Below, piece by piece: positions 18,080 to 28,208 of a stretch of 64,000 nucleotides of DNA. Below the pieces are notes generated by a model. That model did no database searches, was not told where the DNA came from, and saw only the letters and a list, made by a program, of their open reading frames with translations. Source of the stretch: an uncultured Saprospiraceae bacterium (GTDB lineage: Bacteria; Bacteroidota; Bacteroidia; Chitinophagales; Saprospiraceae); contig CALSOU010000004.1 in assembly GCA_943788055.1 (NCBI GenBank), forward strand, positions 301,881 to 365,880, given 5' to 3'. Each line of letters starts with the position of its first letter. Positions within the stretch are counted from its first letter, which is position 1. Position numbers and translations under genes: made by a program.

Positions 18080-21000
18080 ATGAAATTTTTTTACTCATTG
18101 CTTCTTATGACTTTTGGTCTGTACTTAAGTGCCCAAAGTCAAACGGTTAAAGGGGTGGTTACAGGTTCAGATATCGATGATGTCTTGATTGGAGCTTCCA
18201 TATTGGTAAAAGGAACTTCTAATGGAACCATTACTGACTTTAACGGTGCTTTTGAATTGAGAGCCTCTCCAAGTGATACTTTACAAATATCATATACAGG
18301 CTATAAGTCTACTATTGAAGTGGTAGGGGAAAGAACACAAATAGACATTGTTCTCAGTCCAAACAATCAGTTTCTTGATGAGGTTGTTGTTATTGGATAT
18401 GGTATTCAAAAGAAAAAACTTTCTACTGGATCAATATCAAAGGTTACAGCAGATAACCTTAATGGTTTTCAGGTACAAAATGTTCAATCTGCTTTAGAAG
18501 GGCAGGTTGCTGGGTTGATTGTTAGCGAGTCTTCAGGTCAACCAGGATCAGGAAAATCCATCTTAATTAGAGGAGTTAGTACAAATGGTGATAATACACC
18601 GCTTTTCGTGGTTGATGGATTGCAGGTAAACAGTATTGATAACATCAATCCAGCGGATGTTGAGTCTGTAGATGTGTTGAAAGATGCAGCTTCAGCTGCG
18701 ATTTATGGTGCTAGAGGAGCTAACGGTGTAGTTATTATAACTACTAAAAAAGGGTCAGAAGATGGAGGTCGATTAAATTATGAAGTCTTTACTTCTAATT
18801 CAACACCTTGGAGACAGCCGGATATGCTCGGAGCAGACGATTATATTGCTTTGACTAGAGAGAAGTTTGCAAATGGTGGACAATTAGAATCTTTGAACAC
18901 TTTGGGATTCCCTATGGATGCAAGCGGAACAGCTAATACAAATTGGATGGATGCAATATTTGAAGATGCATCATTGACTTCTCATAGGCTTTCTGCATCA
19001 ACCCGAGACATTTATGTATCTATGGAATATTGGGATCAAAATGGTGTAATCGGAGGCGATAAGTCTAACTATAAAAGATATGCGTTAAGACTGAATGGGC
19101 AGAAAGACATAAATGACTATGTTACGATCGGAGAGAACATCTATGTTAACAGGGTAGAAAATCAGCAAATTGGAGAAAACAATGCTTTTGGTACAGTGAT
19201 AGCAGATGCCTTTGCATATGATCCGTTAACTGATGTTTTTAGTGAAACTGGTCAATATGGTTTTGCACAATCCCCTTGGGTTCAAAAGGAATATGTTAAT
19301 CCACTAAGTAGATTGTTTTTAGCTGATAGTGAAGGTCATGCGGATCAGGTACAGGGTAATATATATGCCGAGATCAAACCATTCGAAGGCTTAAGATTCA
19401 GAAGTGATTTAGGTGTTGATTATAATTGGTTCAAGTTCAGAAGTTTTACACCTGATTATAATTATCATCCTGCATTTGTAAACATATCTAATGATGTAGC
19501 ACAGGGATATGGTTTTAATCAGGCTATCCAGCTTGAAAATTATGTCAATTACAATACTAGCATAAGGGATGTTCATAATTTTGATTTTGTAGTTGGTCAA
19601 TCATATAGAGAACAGACAAGCGAGCAAGCTGGTGGGTCTACATCTTTTATTCCTGGCGAAGTTCAGTTTAATGATAATTTCCAGATCATTGATGCTGGAC
19701 AGGATACGTTAGATCTAGCATATGGAGGTATCGGAGTTGACTATCGATTGATAAGTTACTATGGTAGAATGCTTTATAATTATAAAGATAGATACCTTTT
19801 TACGAGTACAATTAGAAGAGATGGATCATCTAATTTTGGATCGGCAAACAGATTTGGTATATTTCCTTCATTTTCAGCTGGTTGGGTTATATCTGATGAG
19901 GCATTCTTTAATTTAGGGCCTGTAAGCTTCATGAAACTTAGGGCCAGTTGGGGTATCAATGGAAACGATCGTATTCAACCTTTGTCATTTGCTTCAACAG
20001 TGGAAAATGTATTTACTTATCCTTTTGGTATTAATCAATCATTAAACAGAGGAGCATCATTGGCTACACCTCCAAACCCTAATATTAAATGGGAAGAAAG
20101 TGTTCAGATAGATGTAGGTCTAGAATTTAGAATGTGGGATGATAACTTAACAGGGGAAGTTGATTACTTTAGAAAGAATACAAGAGACTTATTAATGAAT
20201 GAAGTAATTCCAGGCTATATCGGTGCGACTAATAACCCGATTAGTAATTTGGGAGAAATACAGAATACCGGAGTTGAGGTAGCATTGAACTACCGAATTG
20301 CTCTTGGTGATTTGAAAATTCAGACTGGGTTGAATTACACAACTTTCACAAATACGGTAGTTAACGTTGCAGGAGATGCGGGTTTCTTGACAGGATGGTC
20401 TTGGCCCGTAAGAAATACTCCTATTAGTAGAATGACAGAAGGTTTTCCAGTTGGCCATTTTGTAGGATATCAAACAGATGGTATTTTTCAAGATGAACAA
20501 GAAATATTTTCGCATTTAAATGCCGATGGAGATGTTTTACAACCCAATGCTTCACCAGGTGATATTAAGTTCCTTGACATTTCGGGGCCTGAAGGCGTAC
20601 CTGATGGTGTGATTAATTCAGACGATATTACAAATATTGGTAGTCCTTGGCCTGATCACATTTTTGGGTTATCACTCGGAGCACAATACAAGGGATTTGA
20701 TTTTTCAGCAATATTGTCCACGCAGATTGGACATGATATTTACCGAACTTATGAACGTTCTGATATCACATTTACTAACTATCAAACGTTTTGGTTGGAC
20801 AGATGGACTCCAGACAATCCAGATGCGGAATTACCGCGCTTGGTTTCTAATGATCCTAATAACAACCAAAGACCTTCTGACTTCTATGTAGAGGATGGTT
20901 CGTTTTTGAGATTGAGAAATTTACAAATTGGATATACATTGCCACAAAAATTTGCAGAGAAAGCAAAACTTAGGGATGTCAGAATCTACGTATCTGCTAA

Positions 21001-21140
21001 CAACCTTTTCACTATGACAAATTACAGAGGTTTTGATCCTGAGATTGGGACAACAGGTTGGATATCTGGATACTGGTATTGACAAAGGATTTTATCCGTC
21101 CAACAGAGTTCTAGGACTCGGACTCAAAGTGTCTATGTAA
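18080..21140 (+). CDS. SusC/RagA-type TonB-dependent outer-membrane transporter (frame broken near 3' end)
   Basis: About 1,020 aa. A signal peptide (FFYSLLLMTFGLYLSAQSQ) is followed by a carboxypeptidase-like CarboxypepD_reg domain (VKGVVTGSDIDDVLIGASI), the SusC signature DEVVVIGYG, the plug domain (YGARGANGVVIITTKKG) and a 22-strand barrel. It imports glycan oligomers with its SusD lid. The ATG at 18080 is preferred over the TTG at 18074. The frame as read ends at 21082, but dropping one T at 21058-21059 restores the normal family ending (LDTGIDKGFYPSNRVLGLG) and a stop at 21138-21140. Confidence 0.93.
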
Positions 21141-21164
21141 TCGCAATACTCAAAATATACTAAA

Positions 21165-22793
21165 ATGAAGAAAATAAAGAAGTTAAATCTATTTACTTTA
21201 CTACTTATTGGGGTTATGTTTTTCGGTTGTTCTGAAGAACTGTTAGATGTTGATCCTGTCAATGAGTTTTTGTCAGAAAATTATTACCAAACCGATGAAC
21301 AAGTATTCGCAGCATTGGTAGCAGCTTATGATCCTATCGGCTGGACGATGGCATTTGGAAATTGGGTTTCTGAAGTAATGTTCGGTGAAATTAGATCTGA
21401 TAACGCGAATGCAGGTGGAGATACTTCAGATAATGATCAACCCGCATGGCAGGAATTTGATGATTTCAGAAATACGAATACGAATACAGTTTTACAGCCT
21501 ATGTATAGAAAGAACTACATTGGAATTTTTAGAGCAAACCTCGTTATTCATAAGCCTCAAATAATATCTCCAGCTGTTGATTTATATCAAGCTGAAGCGA
21601 AGTTTCTAAGAGCATATTATCACTTTGAATTATTTAAGCATTTTGGACCAATACCTGTAGTGACCGAGGTGCTTAGTCCAAAGGATATTGACCTGCAAAG
21701 AAGCACATTAACTGAAGTATTCACGACAATAGAAAAAGATTTACTTGACGCTATTGATGTGTTACCACTAAGTGTTTCTTCCACTGAGGTGGGGAGAGTA
21801 ACAAAAAGTGCAGCTCAGGCTTTACTTGGAAAAGCTTACATATATTGGGCGGATTTCAATGACGATAATCCACAACTATTTGCAAATGCTGCTGAACAAT
21901 TCAGAGCCGTTGTCCAGTCAGATATTTTTACACTTGAGGATGATTTCGCGCAATTATTCCAATATGGAGTAAAGAATCCATCAGAATCCGTATTTGAGAT
22001 TCAGAAGTCAAGCTTATGGCCAAGTGACTGGGGCTGGTTTGAAGGCATAGAAGGTAATGGCGTGATCCAGTTATGCGGTATTAGAGGCTTATGTGAAGAT
22101 CATCCAGACTACCAAGCAGGATGGGGATTTATGTTGCCTACTGAAGGACTTGTAAACTCCTTTTTACCTGATGATATGTATAGATTAGATGCTGCAGTCA
22201 TGTCAGTTGAGGAAATTACAGATGAAATTAGTGGAGTTGGAAGCGATTGTGCTGTAGCCATTGATTTGACACAGTCGAATCCCATTGATTTTACAGGCTA
22301 CTGGCAAGAAAAATTGGGAAATTTTAAGCAATATGAGGGTACCAATGTGAATGGAGGAGATCCCAACTTAACAAAAGATGCTAATATATACTCAATAAGA
22401 TATGCTGATGTGTTACTAATGTTGGCTGAAGCAATACATCGAAGTAATGGATCTGATAGTGAAGCTATGGGTTACATTGATCAGGTACGTGAAAGAGCTT
22501 ATGGACCTGGAGATAATCAAGGAGTTTTCAGAACTAGCAGTCAACTGATGTCTGACTTGGGATGGACTCTTCAAGAAGTAATCTGGTACGAAAGACGAGC
22601 AGAGTTTGCGATGGAAGGTGATAGATGGTTTGATCTAGTAAGGTCTGGAAGAGCTTCTGCTCAATTATTTGAAGGTGATCCAATAAGAGAAGCTAATTTT
22701 GGCGAAAATGATTTGTGGTTACCTATTTCTTTGGAAGAAACGACTGTAGCAAAGAACTTGACTGAGTTTCCTGACGCGAGCTTATTTCAATAA
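21165..22793 (+). CDS. SusD/RagB-family glycan-binding lipoprotein
   Basis: 542 aa. A lipobox gives Cys22 (GVMFFGC). The SusD N-terminal domain (LLDVDPVNEFLSENYYQ), TPR-like helices (AEAKFLRAYYHFELF) and the C-terminal RagB segment (WYERRAEFAMEGDRWFDLV) are all clear. It forms the surface lid over the SusC barrel and binds the glycan. It starts 24 bases after the restored susC stop, consistent with one operon. Confidence 0.95.
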   Translation: MKKIKKLNLFTLLLIGVMFFGCSEELLDVDPVNEFLSENYYQTDEQVFAALVAAYDPIGWTMAFGNWVSEVMFGEIRSDNANAGGDTSDNDQPAWQEFDDFRNTNTNTVLQPMYRKNYIGIFRANLVIHKPQIISPAVDLYQAEAKFLRAYYHFELFKHFGPIPVVTEVLSPKDIDLQRSTLTEVFTTIEKDLLDAIDVLPLSVSSTEVGRVTKSAAQALLGKAYIYWADFNDDNPQLFANAAEQFRAVVQSDIFTLEDDFAQLFQYGVKNPSESVFEIQKSSLWPSDWGWFEGIEGNGVIQLCGIRGLCEDHPDYQAGWGFMLPTEGLVNSFLPDDMYRLDAAVMSVEEITDEISGVGSDCAVAIDLTQSNPIDFTGYWQEKLGNFKQYEGTNVNGGDPNLTKDANIYSIRYADVLLMLAEAIHRSNGSDSEAMGYIDQVRERAYGPGDNQGVFRTSSQLMSDLGWTLQEVIWYERRAEFAMEGDRWFDLVRSGRASAQLFEGDPIREANFGENDLWLPISLEETTVAKNLTEFPDASLFQ

Positions 22794-22832
22794 GAGAATA
22801 TTTTTTTTAATAATTTTAAATAATTTTTCAAT

Positions 22833-24347
22833 ATGAAAATTTCACAAATTACAATGTTTAAGAAGTCATGGCTTATGCTATCTTCTCTAGTCATGCTATT
22901 CATGATTAGCTGTGAAAAGGAGGAACCACCTGTAACAACTGACGATCCCATTGCTAGTTTTCAGTTTGAAGTGGACGGTACTAACTTTTTACAAGTTGCA
23001 TTTACTAACTTTTCTCAAAACGCAAGCGACTATAGCTGGGATTTTGGAGATGGAAATACTTCTACTGATGAGTCGCCGACACACACATATGCGGCAGGTG
23101 GCTCTTACGAAGTAGTACTAACGGCAACTAATGGTTCTGAATCTGCTCAAAGATCAGAAACGATTATGATCACAGACCCTAATTCACAGTTGACATTACT
23201 TGCTGGAGATGAATCCAAAACTTGGTACTTACAAAGAGAAGGAATTGCTCTTGGAATTGGACCTGAAGTTAATGATAATGCATGGTGGTCGTTTGGAGGG
23301 GTAACTCCTTTGGCTGACAGACCATGTATATTGGATGATTCTTATACTTTCAATAGAGATGGTTCATTTACCTTTGAATCTGCTGGATCTATCTTTGTAG
23401 ATGCGACGGCAAATGGTGGTTGGATTATTAATGGAGAAGATCAAGAAGGCTGCTATGATGATACTGATCCTGCAACTTGGGGTGATAATGCCGACAGAGC
23501 TGCTTTTGCTTCAGGAGGGGACTATACGTATGAGTATGACAATGCAACCGGAACAATTGTCCTAAATGGTTTAGGAGCTTTTATTGGATTGTCAAGCAAA
23601 ACAAATGCCGGAGACAATGCAGCACCTATATCAATGAAAACATACTCAATTTCTACTTTGAGTGAAGGGCCAATTGCTGATACTTTACACATGCACCTTG
23701 AAGGTGATGGAAATTCTTGGAATTTTTATTTGGTAAGCTACAAGGACATAAATGATTTACCTGAGATTCCAACTGTTGCACCTCCATTTGGTGTTGATTT
23801 ACCAGATGCGTCGCCTTCAAGTTTGACTAATGAATTTATGGAAGCTGGAACTGCAACGTTAGATACTATTGTTTCTGGTTCAACAGCCGAATATGGAGTA
23901 GCTGATCCATCTGATGCTTCCTTAACATGTGGACAATTTAATAGAACTGATTTACAATTTCAAGAACTGAAGTTCCAAACTTCTCCTGATAAAAATGATA
24001 TCAATTTTGAAAATTTAACAACGGTGTCTATTGATGTTTATATGCCAAGTTCAAATGATTACACTGGTGCACTTGAAAATAAAGTAATCATCGGTTTTGC
24101 TGATCAGAGTGCAACAGCGCAATGGTGGACAGATCAGATGGAGTATACTACTGCAGATCCTTTGCCGTTGGATGAGTGGACAACTATCTCGTATAATTTA
24201 GCTGATGCGCCGACATATGTAGCTAATCCAGACAAAGCTATGAATCCGTATGGTAGAAATGATTATGATATGATCTACGTACAAATTGGTGGAGGTAATC
24301 ATACTGAAACAGGTACTTTTTATGTTAGAAATCTAAGATTTGAGTAA
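22833..24347 (+). CDS. PKD-domain surface lipoprotein of the Sus locus (SusE/F-position glycan-binding protein)
   Basis: 504 aa with a lipoprotein signal (SLVMLFMISCEKEE). Residues about 40-115 form a PKD domain (YSWDFGDGNTSTDESPTHTY). A middle domain begins LAGDESKTWYLQREG, a segment common in PUL lipoproteins. The last 160 residues look like a beta-sandwich carbohydrate-binding domain (TTVSIDVYMPSSNDYTG to GTFYVRNLRFE). Its position after susCD suggests a surface glycan-binding protein. No catalytic motif is seen. It lies 39 bases after susD. Confidence 0.85.
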   Translation: MKISQITMFKKSWLMLSSLVMLFMISCEKEEPPVTTDDPIASFQFEVDGTNFLQVAFTNFSQNASDYSWDFGDGNTSTDESPTHTYAAGGSYEVVLTATNGSESAQRSETIMITDPNSQLTLLAGDESKTWYLQREGIALGIGPEVNDNAWWSFGGVTPLADRPCILDDSYTFNRDGSFTFESAGSIFVDATANGGWIINGEDQEGCYDDTDPATWGDNADRAAFASGGDYTYEYDNATGTIVLNGLGAFIGLSSKTNAGDNAAPISMKTYSISTLSEGPIADTLHMHLEGDGNSWNFYLVSYKDINDLPEIPTVAPPFGVDLPDASPSSLTNEFMEAGTATLDTIVSGSTAEYGVADPSDASLTCGQFNRTDLQFQELKFQTSPDKNDINFENLTTVSIDVYMPSSNDYTGALENKVIIGFADQSATAQWWTDQMEYTTADPLPLDEWTTISYNLADAPTYVANPDKAMNPYGRNDYDMIYVQIGGGNHTETGTFYVRNLRFE

Positions 24348-24407
24348 AAATGATTGATATCAATTTATTTGATATCTAATTTTTTCTAAAATCTATTTTA
24401 GGATTAT

Positions 24408-24436
24408 AAGAGCATCTGTCCATGACAGATGCTCTT
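24408..24436 (+). terminator. 13-bp perfect hairpin spanning the annotated start of the GH16 gene
   Basis: Arms 24408-24420 and 24424-24436 (AAGAGCATCTGTC and its complement) are separated by only three bases (CAT). It could end the susC-susD-PKD transcript or fold over the ATG at 24422. There is no long T tail, so attenuator or translational control are alternatives. Confidence 0.55.
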
Positions 24437-25666
24437 ACTTTGTATACCAAAATTTATAGATCGGTGAATTCTTTACACGTGTTACTATTAGCCTTGTGCA
24501 TTTTTATTACCTCTTGCGGAGAGGTCCCTGATCCAGGTCCAGGAACGAAAGCATTACCTATTGTTTCTTTAGAACAGCTAGACGTACAAGAAGGTAATGC
24601 AGATAAAGCTGTTTTTGCTAGTGTGAGATTGTCGCGATCATCCGACGAAACTGTGACTATTTTGGTTGAAACAAGTGACGGAACCGCTGAAGAAGGATCA
24701 GACTATCTAGCAATATCTGAATCAATAGCTTTTGCTCCTGGTGCTACTCAAGCAAATGTTAGGTTAGAAATACTAGGTGATGAGGAGTCTGAAGTAGATG
24801 AAAGATTCACTTTGAGCATCGAGGAGGTATATGGAGCAACAATAGGTAACGGATCAATTGAGATTACTATTGAAAATGATGATTTAGGATCTGGAACAGT
24901 TGCTATTCCTTCTACGGGATATTCAACCCCTTTGGAATATCAAAGTATGCAAATGATATGGAATGATGAGTTTGGTGGTGAAGTCCTTAACGAAGCTTTT
25001 TGGACCTATGAGCTTGGTAACGGAGACTGGGGTTGGGGTAACAATGAGTTACAGTTCTATAAAAAAGAGAACACGTTTTTAGTTGATGGATATCTTGTTA
25101 TTCAAGCCTTAAAAGAGAGTCATCTTGGCTATGACTATACGTCGTCAAGAATTAAAACTCAAGGTAAATTCAATTTTACACATGGTCGAGTTGATATAAG
25201 AGCTGCGCTTCCAGAAGGTCAAGGCGTTTGGCCAGCATTGTGGATGCTTGGAGAAAGTATTACACAAGTATCTTGGCCAAGATGTGGAGAGATTGATATC
25301 ATGGAGATTATTGGTCAAGAACCTTCAACACTTCATGGAACGGTACATTATAGCAATACAAATGGAGATCATATACAGAATGGAAAATCATATTATCTTA
25401 GTGGAGGCAACAAGTTCTCAGATGAATTCTACGTTTTTTCAATAGTCTGGGAAGAGGATAAGATCGACTTCTATGTCAATGATACTAAATATCATACTGT
25501 AACGCCTCAGTCATTGGGCTCTCAGAATCCATATCCATTTAATGATGATTTTTACTTCATATTCAACGTAGCTTGTGGTGGACAGTGGCCTGGATCTCCT
25601 GATGCATCAACTTCATTTCCGCAAAATATGATTGTTGATTATATCAGGGTTTTTCAGAATAACTAA
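24422..25666 (+). CDS. Calx-beta domain + glycoside hydrolase family 16 lipoprotein (laminarinase-like)
   Basis: 414 aa. A lipoprotein signal (LLLALCIFITSCGEV) is followed by a Calx-beta domain (about residues 40-155, ending IEITIENDD) and a GH16 catalytic domain (about 175-414, opening MIWNDEFGGEVLNEAFW). The GH16 active site is Glu290-Ile-Asp292-Ile-Met-Glu295, with an Asp and two Glu in place and the extra Met typical of the laminarinase branch. It would cut beta-1,3-glucan at the surface for the upstream SusCD importer. The start is uncertain: the ATG at 24422 lies in a hairpin loop, and GTG or TTG codons downstream (for example near 24464) still precede the signal peptide. Confidence 0.9.
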   Translation: MTDALTLYTKIYRSVNSLHVLLLALCIFITSCGEVPDPGPGTKALPIVSLEQLDVQEGNADKAVFASVRLSRSSDETVTILVETSDGTAEEGSDYLAISESIAFAPGATQANVRLEILGDEESEVDERFTLSIEEVYGATIGNGSIEITIENDDLGSGTVAIPSTGYSTPLEYQSMQMIWNDEFGGEVLNEAFWTYELGNGDWGWGNNELQFYKKENTFLVDGYLVIQALKESHLGYDYTSSRIKTQGKFNFTHGRVDIRAALPEGQGVWPALWMLGESITQVSWPRCGEIDIMEIIGQEPSTLHGTVHYSNTNGDHIQNGKSYYLSGGNKFSDEFYVFSIVWEEDKIDFYVNDTKYHTVTPQSLGSQNPYPFNDDFYFIFNVACGGQWPGSPDASTSFPQNMIVDYIRVFQNN

Positions 25667-25667
25667 G

Positions 25668-25692
25668 AGTCACTTTCTTTGACTATTTTTTT
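25668..25692 (+). terminator. Possible terminator after the GH16 gene
   Basis: A short stem AGTCA/TGACT with a 7-base loop is followed by an A and a run of seven T. The weak stem keeps confidence low. Confidence 0.4.
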
Positions 25693-25903
25693 CACCACTT
25701 AAACTTCGACTGGTTCTTGTAGGCATGAAACTCACCAAATGGGCATCGATTGGAGTAATAAACAAAAATGCCTTTCTTAGTTTTGCAGGTACTTGATTTC
25801 ACAGATTCATTGCAGGAAGGATTTGGAGCATCCTTTTTGGTTTTCTTGACGAGTAAACTGAAGCCGCTTGATATTTTTCCACCTCCTCAAATCCTTGTCG
25901 CAG
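25692..25903 (-). pseudogene. Remnant of a GNAT/YoaP-type acetyltransferase (C-terminal part)
   Basis: On the minus strand one frame reads QGFEEVEKY from about 25901, and the neighbouring frame continues FSLLVKKTKKDAPNPS and GIFVYYSNRCPFGEFHAYK to a TGA at 25692-25694. Together they resemble the junction between a GNAT domain and the C-terminal YoaP domain (pattern: hydrophobic-LLVKK, DAP-P, then YSN-RCPF). A frameshift separates the halves, a stop stands just before the first, and the N-terminal domain is absent. I read it as a gene relic; family assignment is from memory of the motif pattern only. Confidence 0.45.
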
Positions 25904-26202
25904 TTACTTATGCCATGTTAGTTGAGTTTAGTATACTTTAAATGTAAGCAAAAACTCATTTTGTACTTGTAGATTGTTAAAGCAAATTTACAAAGTAAAG
26001 TAAGCTTATAATTGGTCTTGATAATGATGTCTTAGGAGATTGGTGGCAGTTCTAATGAAACTTAGCGCAAACTTGGATATAGTAGTTATTTCGATGCACT
26101 TGTTTTCTGAGGCTGTTAACAATTGTATCATTGCATACACAGTAACAAACCTAAAGTCCTCACATATTTCTTGATCTTCTCGTACGAGTCATTTAGCATG
26201 TC
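25904..26202. other. Intergenic stretch before the M23 peptidase gene
   Basis: No coding frame or repeat is recognisable in these 300 bases. Confidence 0.4.
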
Positions 26203-26210
26203 TATCTTTG
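26203..26210 (+). promoter_or_regulatory. -7 promoter element before the M23 peptidase gene
   Basis: TATCTTTG is an exact TAnnTTTG match; it would give a leader of about 60 bases to the ATG at 26277. Confidence 0.5.
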
Positions 26211-26276
26211 TGATAGCTTTGTCCATAAATAAACCACTTGGAAATTTCTTCTGTCAGTGGTTGTATTATAAATAGT

Positions 26277-27113
26277 ATGAGTAGTACTCCACAGAAAAGT
26301 AGAAACTGGCGCCAGAGAATTCGGGATCATTATCGCCTCGTTGTTCTTAATGATGAGACTCTTCAAGAGGTATCTAGCTATCGTTTGAATCTGCTCAATC
26401 TATATATTTTATTAAGTACTTTGTTTGTATTAATTGGTGCGTTAGTATTTGTCTTCATTATCTATACGCCAATCAAGAAAGTGATTCCAGGCTATGGAGA
26501 TATTACAGTAACACCTGAGTTTATCCAACTGAGGGAGCAGACGAAAACACTCGAGCAAGAAATCATTTCACTTCAGACATACATCGAGGCCAATAAGAAC
26601 CGTATCTTGGGAAATCCAAATGCAAGTACCACGATTAATTCCCAACTGATTAATCAAGCTTACAGGCCCGAACAGTTGGATAGAGTAGATACAATCACAT
26701 ACAAAAAGGAAGTGGTTGCTTCAGTCGAGAAGAAGGAGATGAAGTTTTTCTATCCGCCTATTCAGGGAAGAGTATCTGCAGAGTATAATGATGTTGGCGA
26801 TCATTTTGGAATTGATATTTTGGCGCCGAAGAACACTCCCATTTCGACAATAGCAGACGGGACAGTAATAAGTGCAGAGTTCAACCTTGAAACTGGGAAT
26901 ACGATCAGTGTCCAACATGGAAACGATGTTATTTCACGCTACAAACATAACGCGGAGCTCTTGAAAGGGGTAGGCGATCATGTCAAAAGCGGTGAGCCAA
27001 TTGCAATTATCGGGAATACTGGGACAAAAACGAATGGGGCGCATTTACACTTTGAATTGTGGATGAATGGACAGTCGGTTGATCCGCGTATTTATATTGA
27101 TTTCTCTGAGTAA
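26277..27113 (+). CDS. M23-family (LytM) metallopeptidase, membrane anchored
   Basis: 278 aa. A basic cytoplasmic tail, one membrane helix (about residues 35-60, LLNLYILLSTLFVLIGALVF), a short coiled coil and a C-terminal LytM domain. Zinc ligands are visible in HFGIDILAPKN (His and Asp) and HLHFELW, with the strand VGDHVKSGEPIAIIGNTG between them. It cleaves peptidoglycan cross-links or acts as a regulator of such enzymes in the periplasm. The ATG at 26277 is chosen over the TTG at 26238, whose extra residues do not look coding. Confidence 0.9.
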   Translation: MSSTPQKSRNWRQRIRDHYRLVVLNDETLQEVSSYRLNLLNLYILLSTLFVLIGALVFVFIIYTPIKKVIPGYGDITVTPEFIQLREQTKTLEQEIISLQTYIEANKNRILGNPNASTTINSQLINQAYRPEQLDRVDTITYKKEVVASVEKKEMKFFYPPIQGRVSAEYNDVGDHFGIDILAPKNTPISTIADGTVISAEFNLETGNTISVQHGNDVISRYKHNAELLKGVGDHVKSGEPIAIIGNTGTKTNGAHLHFELWMNGQSVDPRIYIDFSE

Positions 27114-27119
27114 TTATCA

Positions 27120-27127
27120 TAACTTTG
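27120..27127 (+). promoter_or_regulatory. -7 promoter element before the HAD-like gene
   Basis: TAACTTTG matches TAnnTTTG exactly, 58 bases before the ATG at 27186. Confidence 0.4.
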
Positions 27128-27185
27128 TCTTTTGGTATAGCTAAAGAATAGCATAAAATAATTGAACATAATCACAAATCCAACT

Positions 27186-27602
27186 ATGCAATATCAACAA
27201 ATCCAAGACGAAAAAGGACATAATATAAGTCCTAAGCTTCCAGATGAGATCAAGAATTACTTGATTGATATCGATGGAACAATCACCGACGATGTTCCCA
27301 ATGAGGAACCAGAACGTATGGTAACTTGTGAACCATATCCAGATGCTCTTGAAATTCTGAACAGATGGTACGACGAAGGTCATATCATTACCTTTTTTAC
27401 CTCAAGAACAGAAGGGCACCGTGAAGTTACAGAAACTTGGCTTGACCATCATGGATTCAAATATCAAGGGCTACTTATGAATAAGCCGCGTGGTGGAAAC
27501 TATCATTGGATTGATAATCATATTGTAAGAGCTACGAGATTCAAAGGGAAGTTCACGGATTTGATCGTCAAAAAGAAAGATGTGGAGGTTTTTGAACGGT
27601 AA
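27186..27602 (+). CDS. HAD-superfamily hydrolase-like protein
   Basis: 138 aa. HAD motif I is YLIDIDGTITDD (nucleophile Asp followed by a second Asp two residues on), and a motif II-like Ser/Thr lies in IITFFTSRTEGHRE. The C-terminal segment ends in IDNHIVRATRFKGKF, where motif III/IV would be. It is short and capless, resembling small phosphatases such as polynucleotide or sugar phosphatases. The substrate is unknown. The ATG at 27186 is preferred over the TTG at 27162. It lies 72 bases after the M23 gene and 43 before bioY. Confidence 0.8.
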   Translation: MQYQQIQDEKGHNISPKLPDEIKNYLIDIDGTITDDVPNEEPERMVTCEPYPDALEILNRWYDEGHIITFFTSRTEGHREVTETWLDHHGFKYQGLLMNKPRGGNYHWIDNHIVRATRFKGKFTDLIVKKKDVEVFER

Positions 27603-27645
27603 TTTTCATGTCTTTTCCTAATTTTCTCACCAACTAAACGATACT

Positions 27646-28206
27646 ATGTCTCAAGCCGCTATTTCCATTATCAAGATCGCATTTGCAGTCACTTGCTTTG
27701 TATTTAGTGCTCAATTGACCTACGATCTGCAGTTGGGAGAAATTAATATTCCATTGACTGCGCAGTCATTTGTAATTCTTGGATGGGCGGTATTTTTGAG
27801 ACCACTTGAGTCTGTGATTGCAGTGTTAACCTACATCGCAATTGGAGTTTACGGTCTGCCGGTTTTTGCCAATGGTGCCTCTGGCTATGAAGTGATCGAA
27901 GGTCCTACTGGAGGTTATTTGGTAGGTTTTGTTTTAGGCGCTATGGTTGTTTCGTGGATTAGGGATCCATATCGCCGGGAAACGATTTTAAGTGTGTTTC
28001 TTTTGATGCTTGTTGGTACTGTTATTATTTTGATTTGCGGAATTATTCGGTTGAGTATACTTTATGGACTTGAGAAGAGTTTGGAGAGTGGTTTCTATCT
28101 ACTTTGGAAAGGGGCTCTTGTTAAGATCGTCGTTGGTGCAATATTGACATACGTTATTCATTTAATAGTGAGAGCTATCAATCCTCCTGAGAAAAAGGGT
28201 GGGTAA
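27646..28206 (+). CDS. bioY: Biotin transporter BioY (ECF S component)
   Basis: 186 aa with about six membrane helices. The BioY signature is visible: INIPLTAQSFVILGWAVFL near the N terminus and GPTGGYLVGFVLGA in the middle. It binds biotin in the inner membrane, alone or with an energising EcfAT module; no Ecf genes lie nearby. Biotin supply suits the carrier protein encoded at 13.4 kb. It converges with the GT-C gene with a 2-base gap. Confidence 0.9.
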   Translation: MSQAAISIIKIAFAVTCFVFSAQLTYDLQLGEINIPLTAQSFVILGWAVFLRPLESVIAVLTYIAIGVYGLPVFANGASGYEVIEGPTGGYLVGFVLGAMVVSWIRDPYRRETILSVFLLMLVGTVIILICGIIRLSILYGLEKSLESGFYLLWKGALVKIVVGAILTYVIHLIVRAINPPEKKGG

Positions 28207-28208
28207 GC

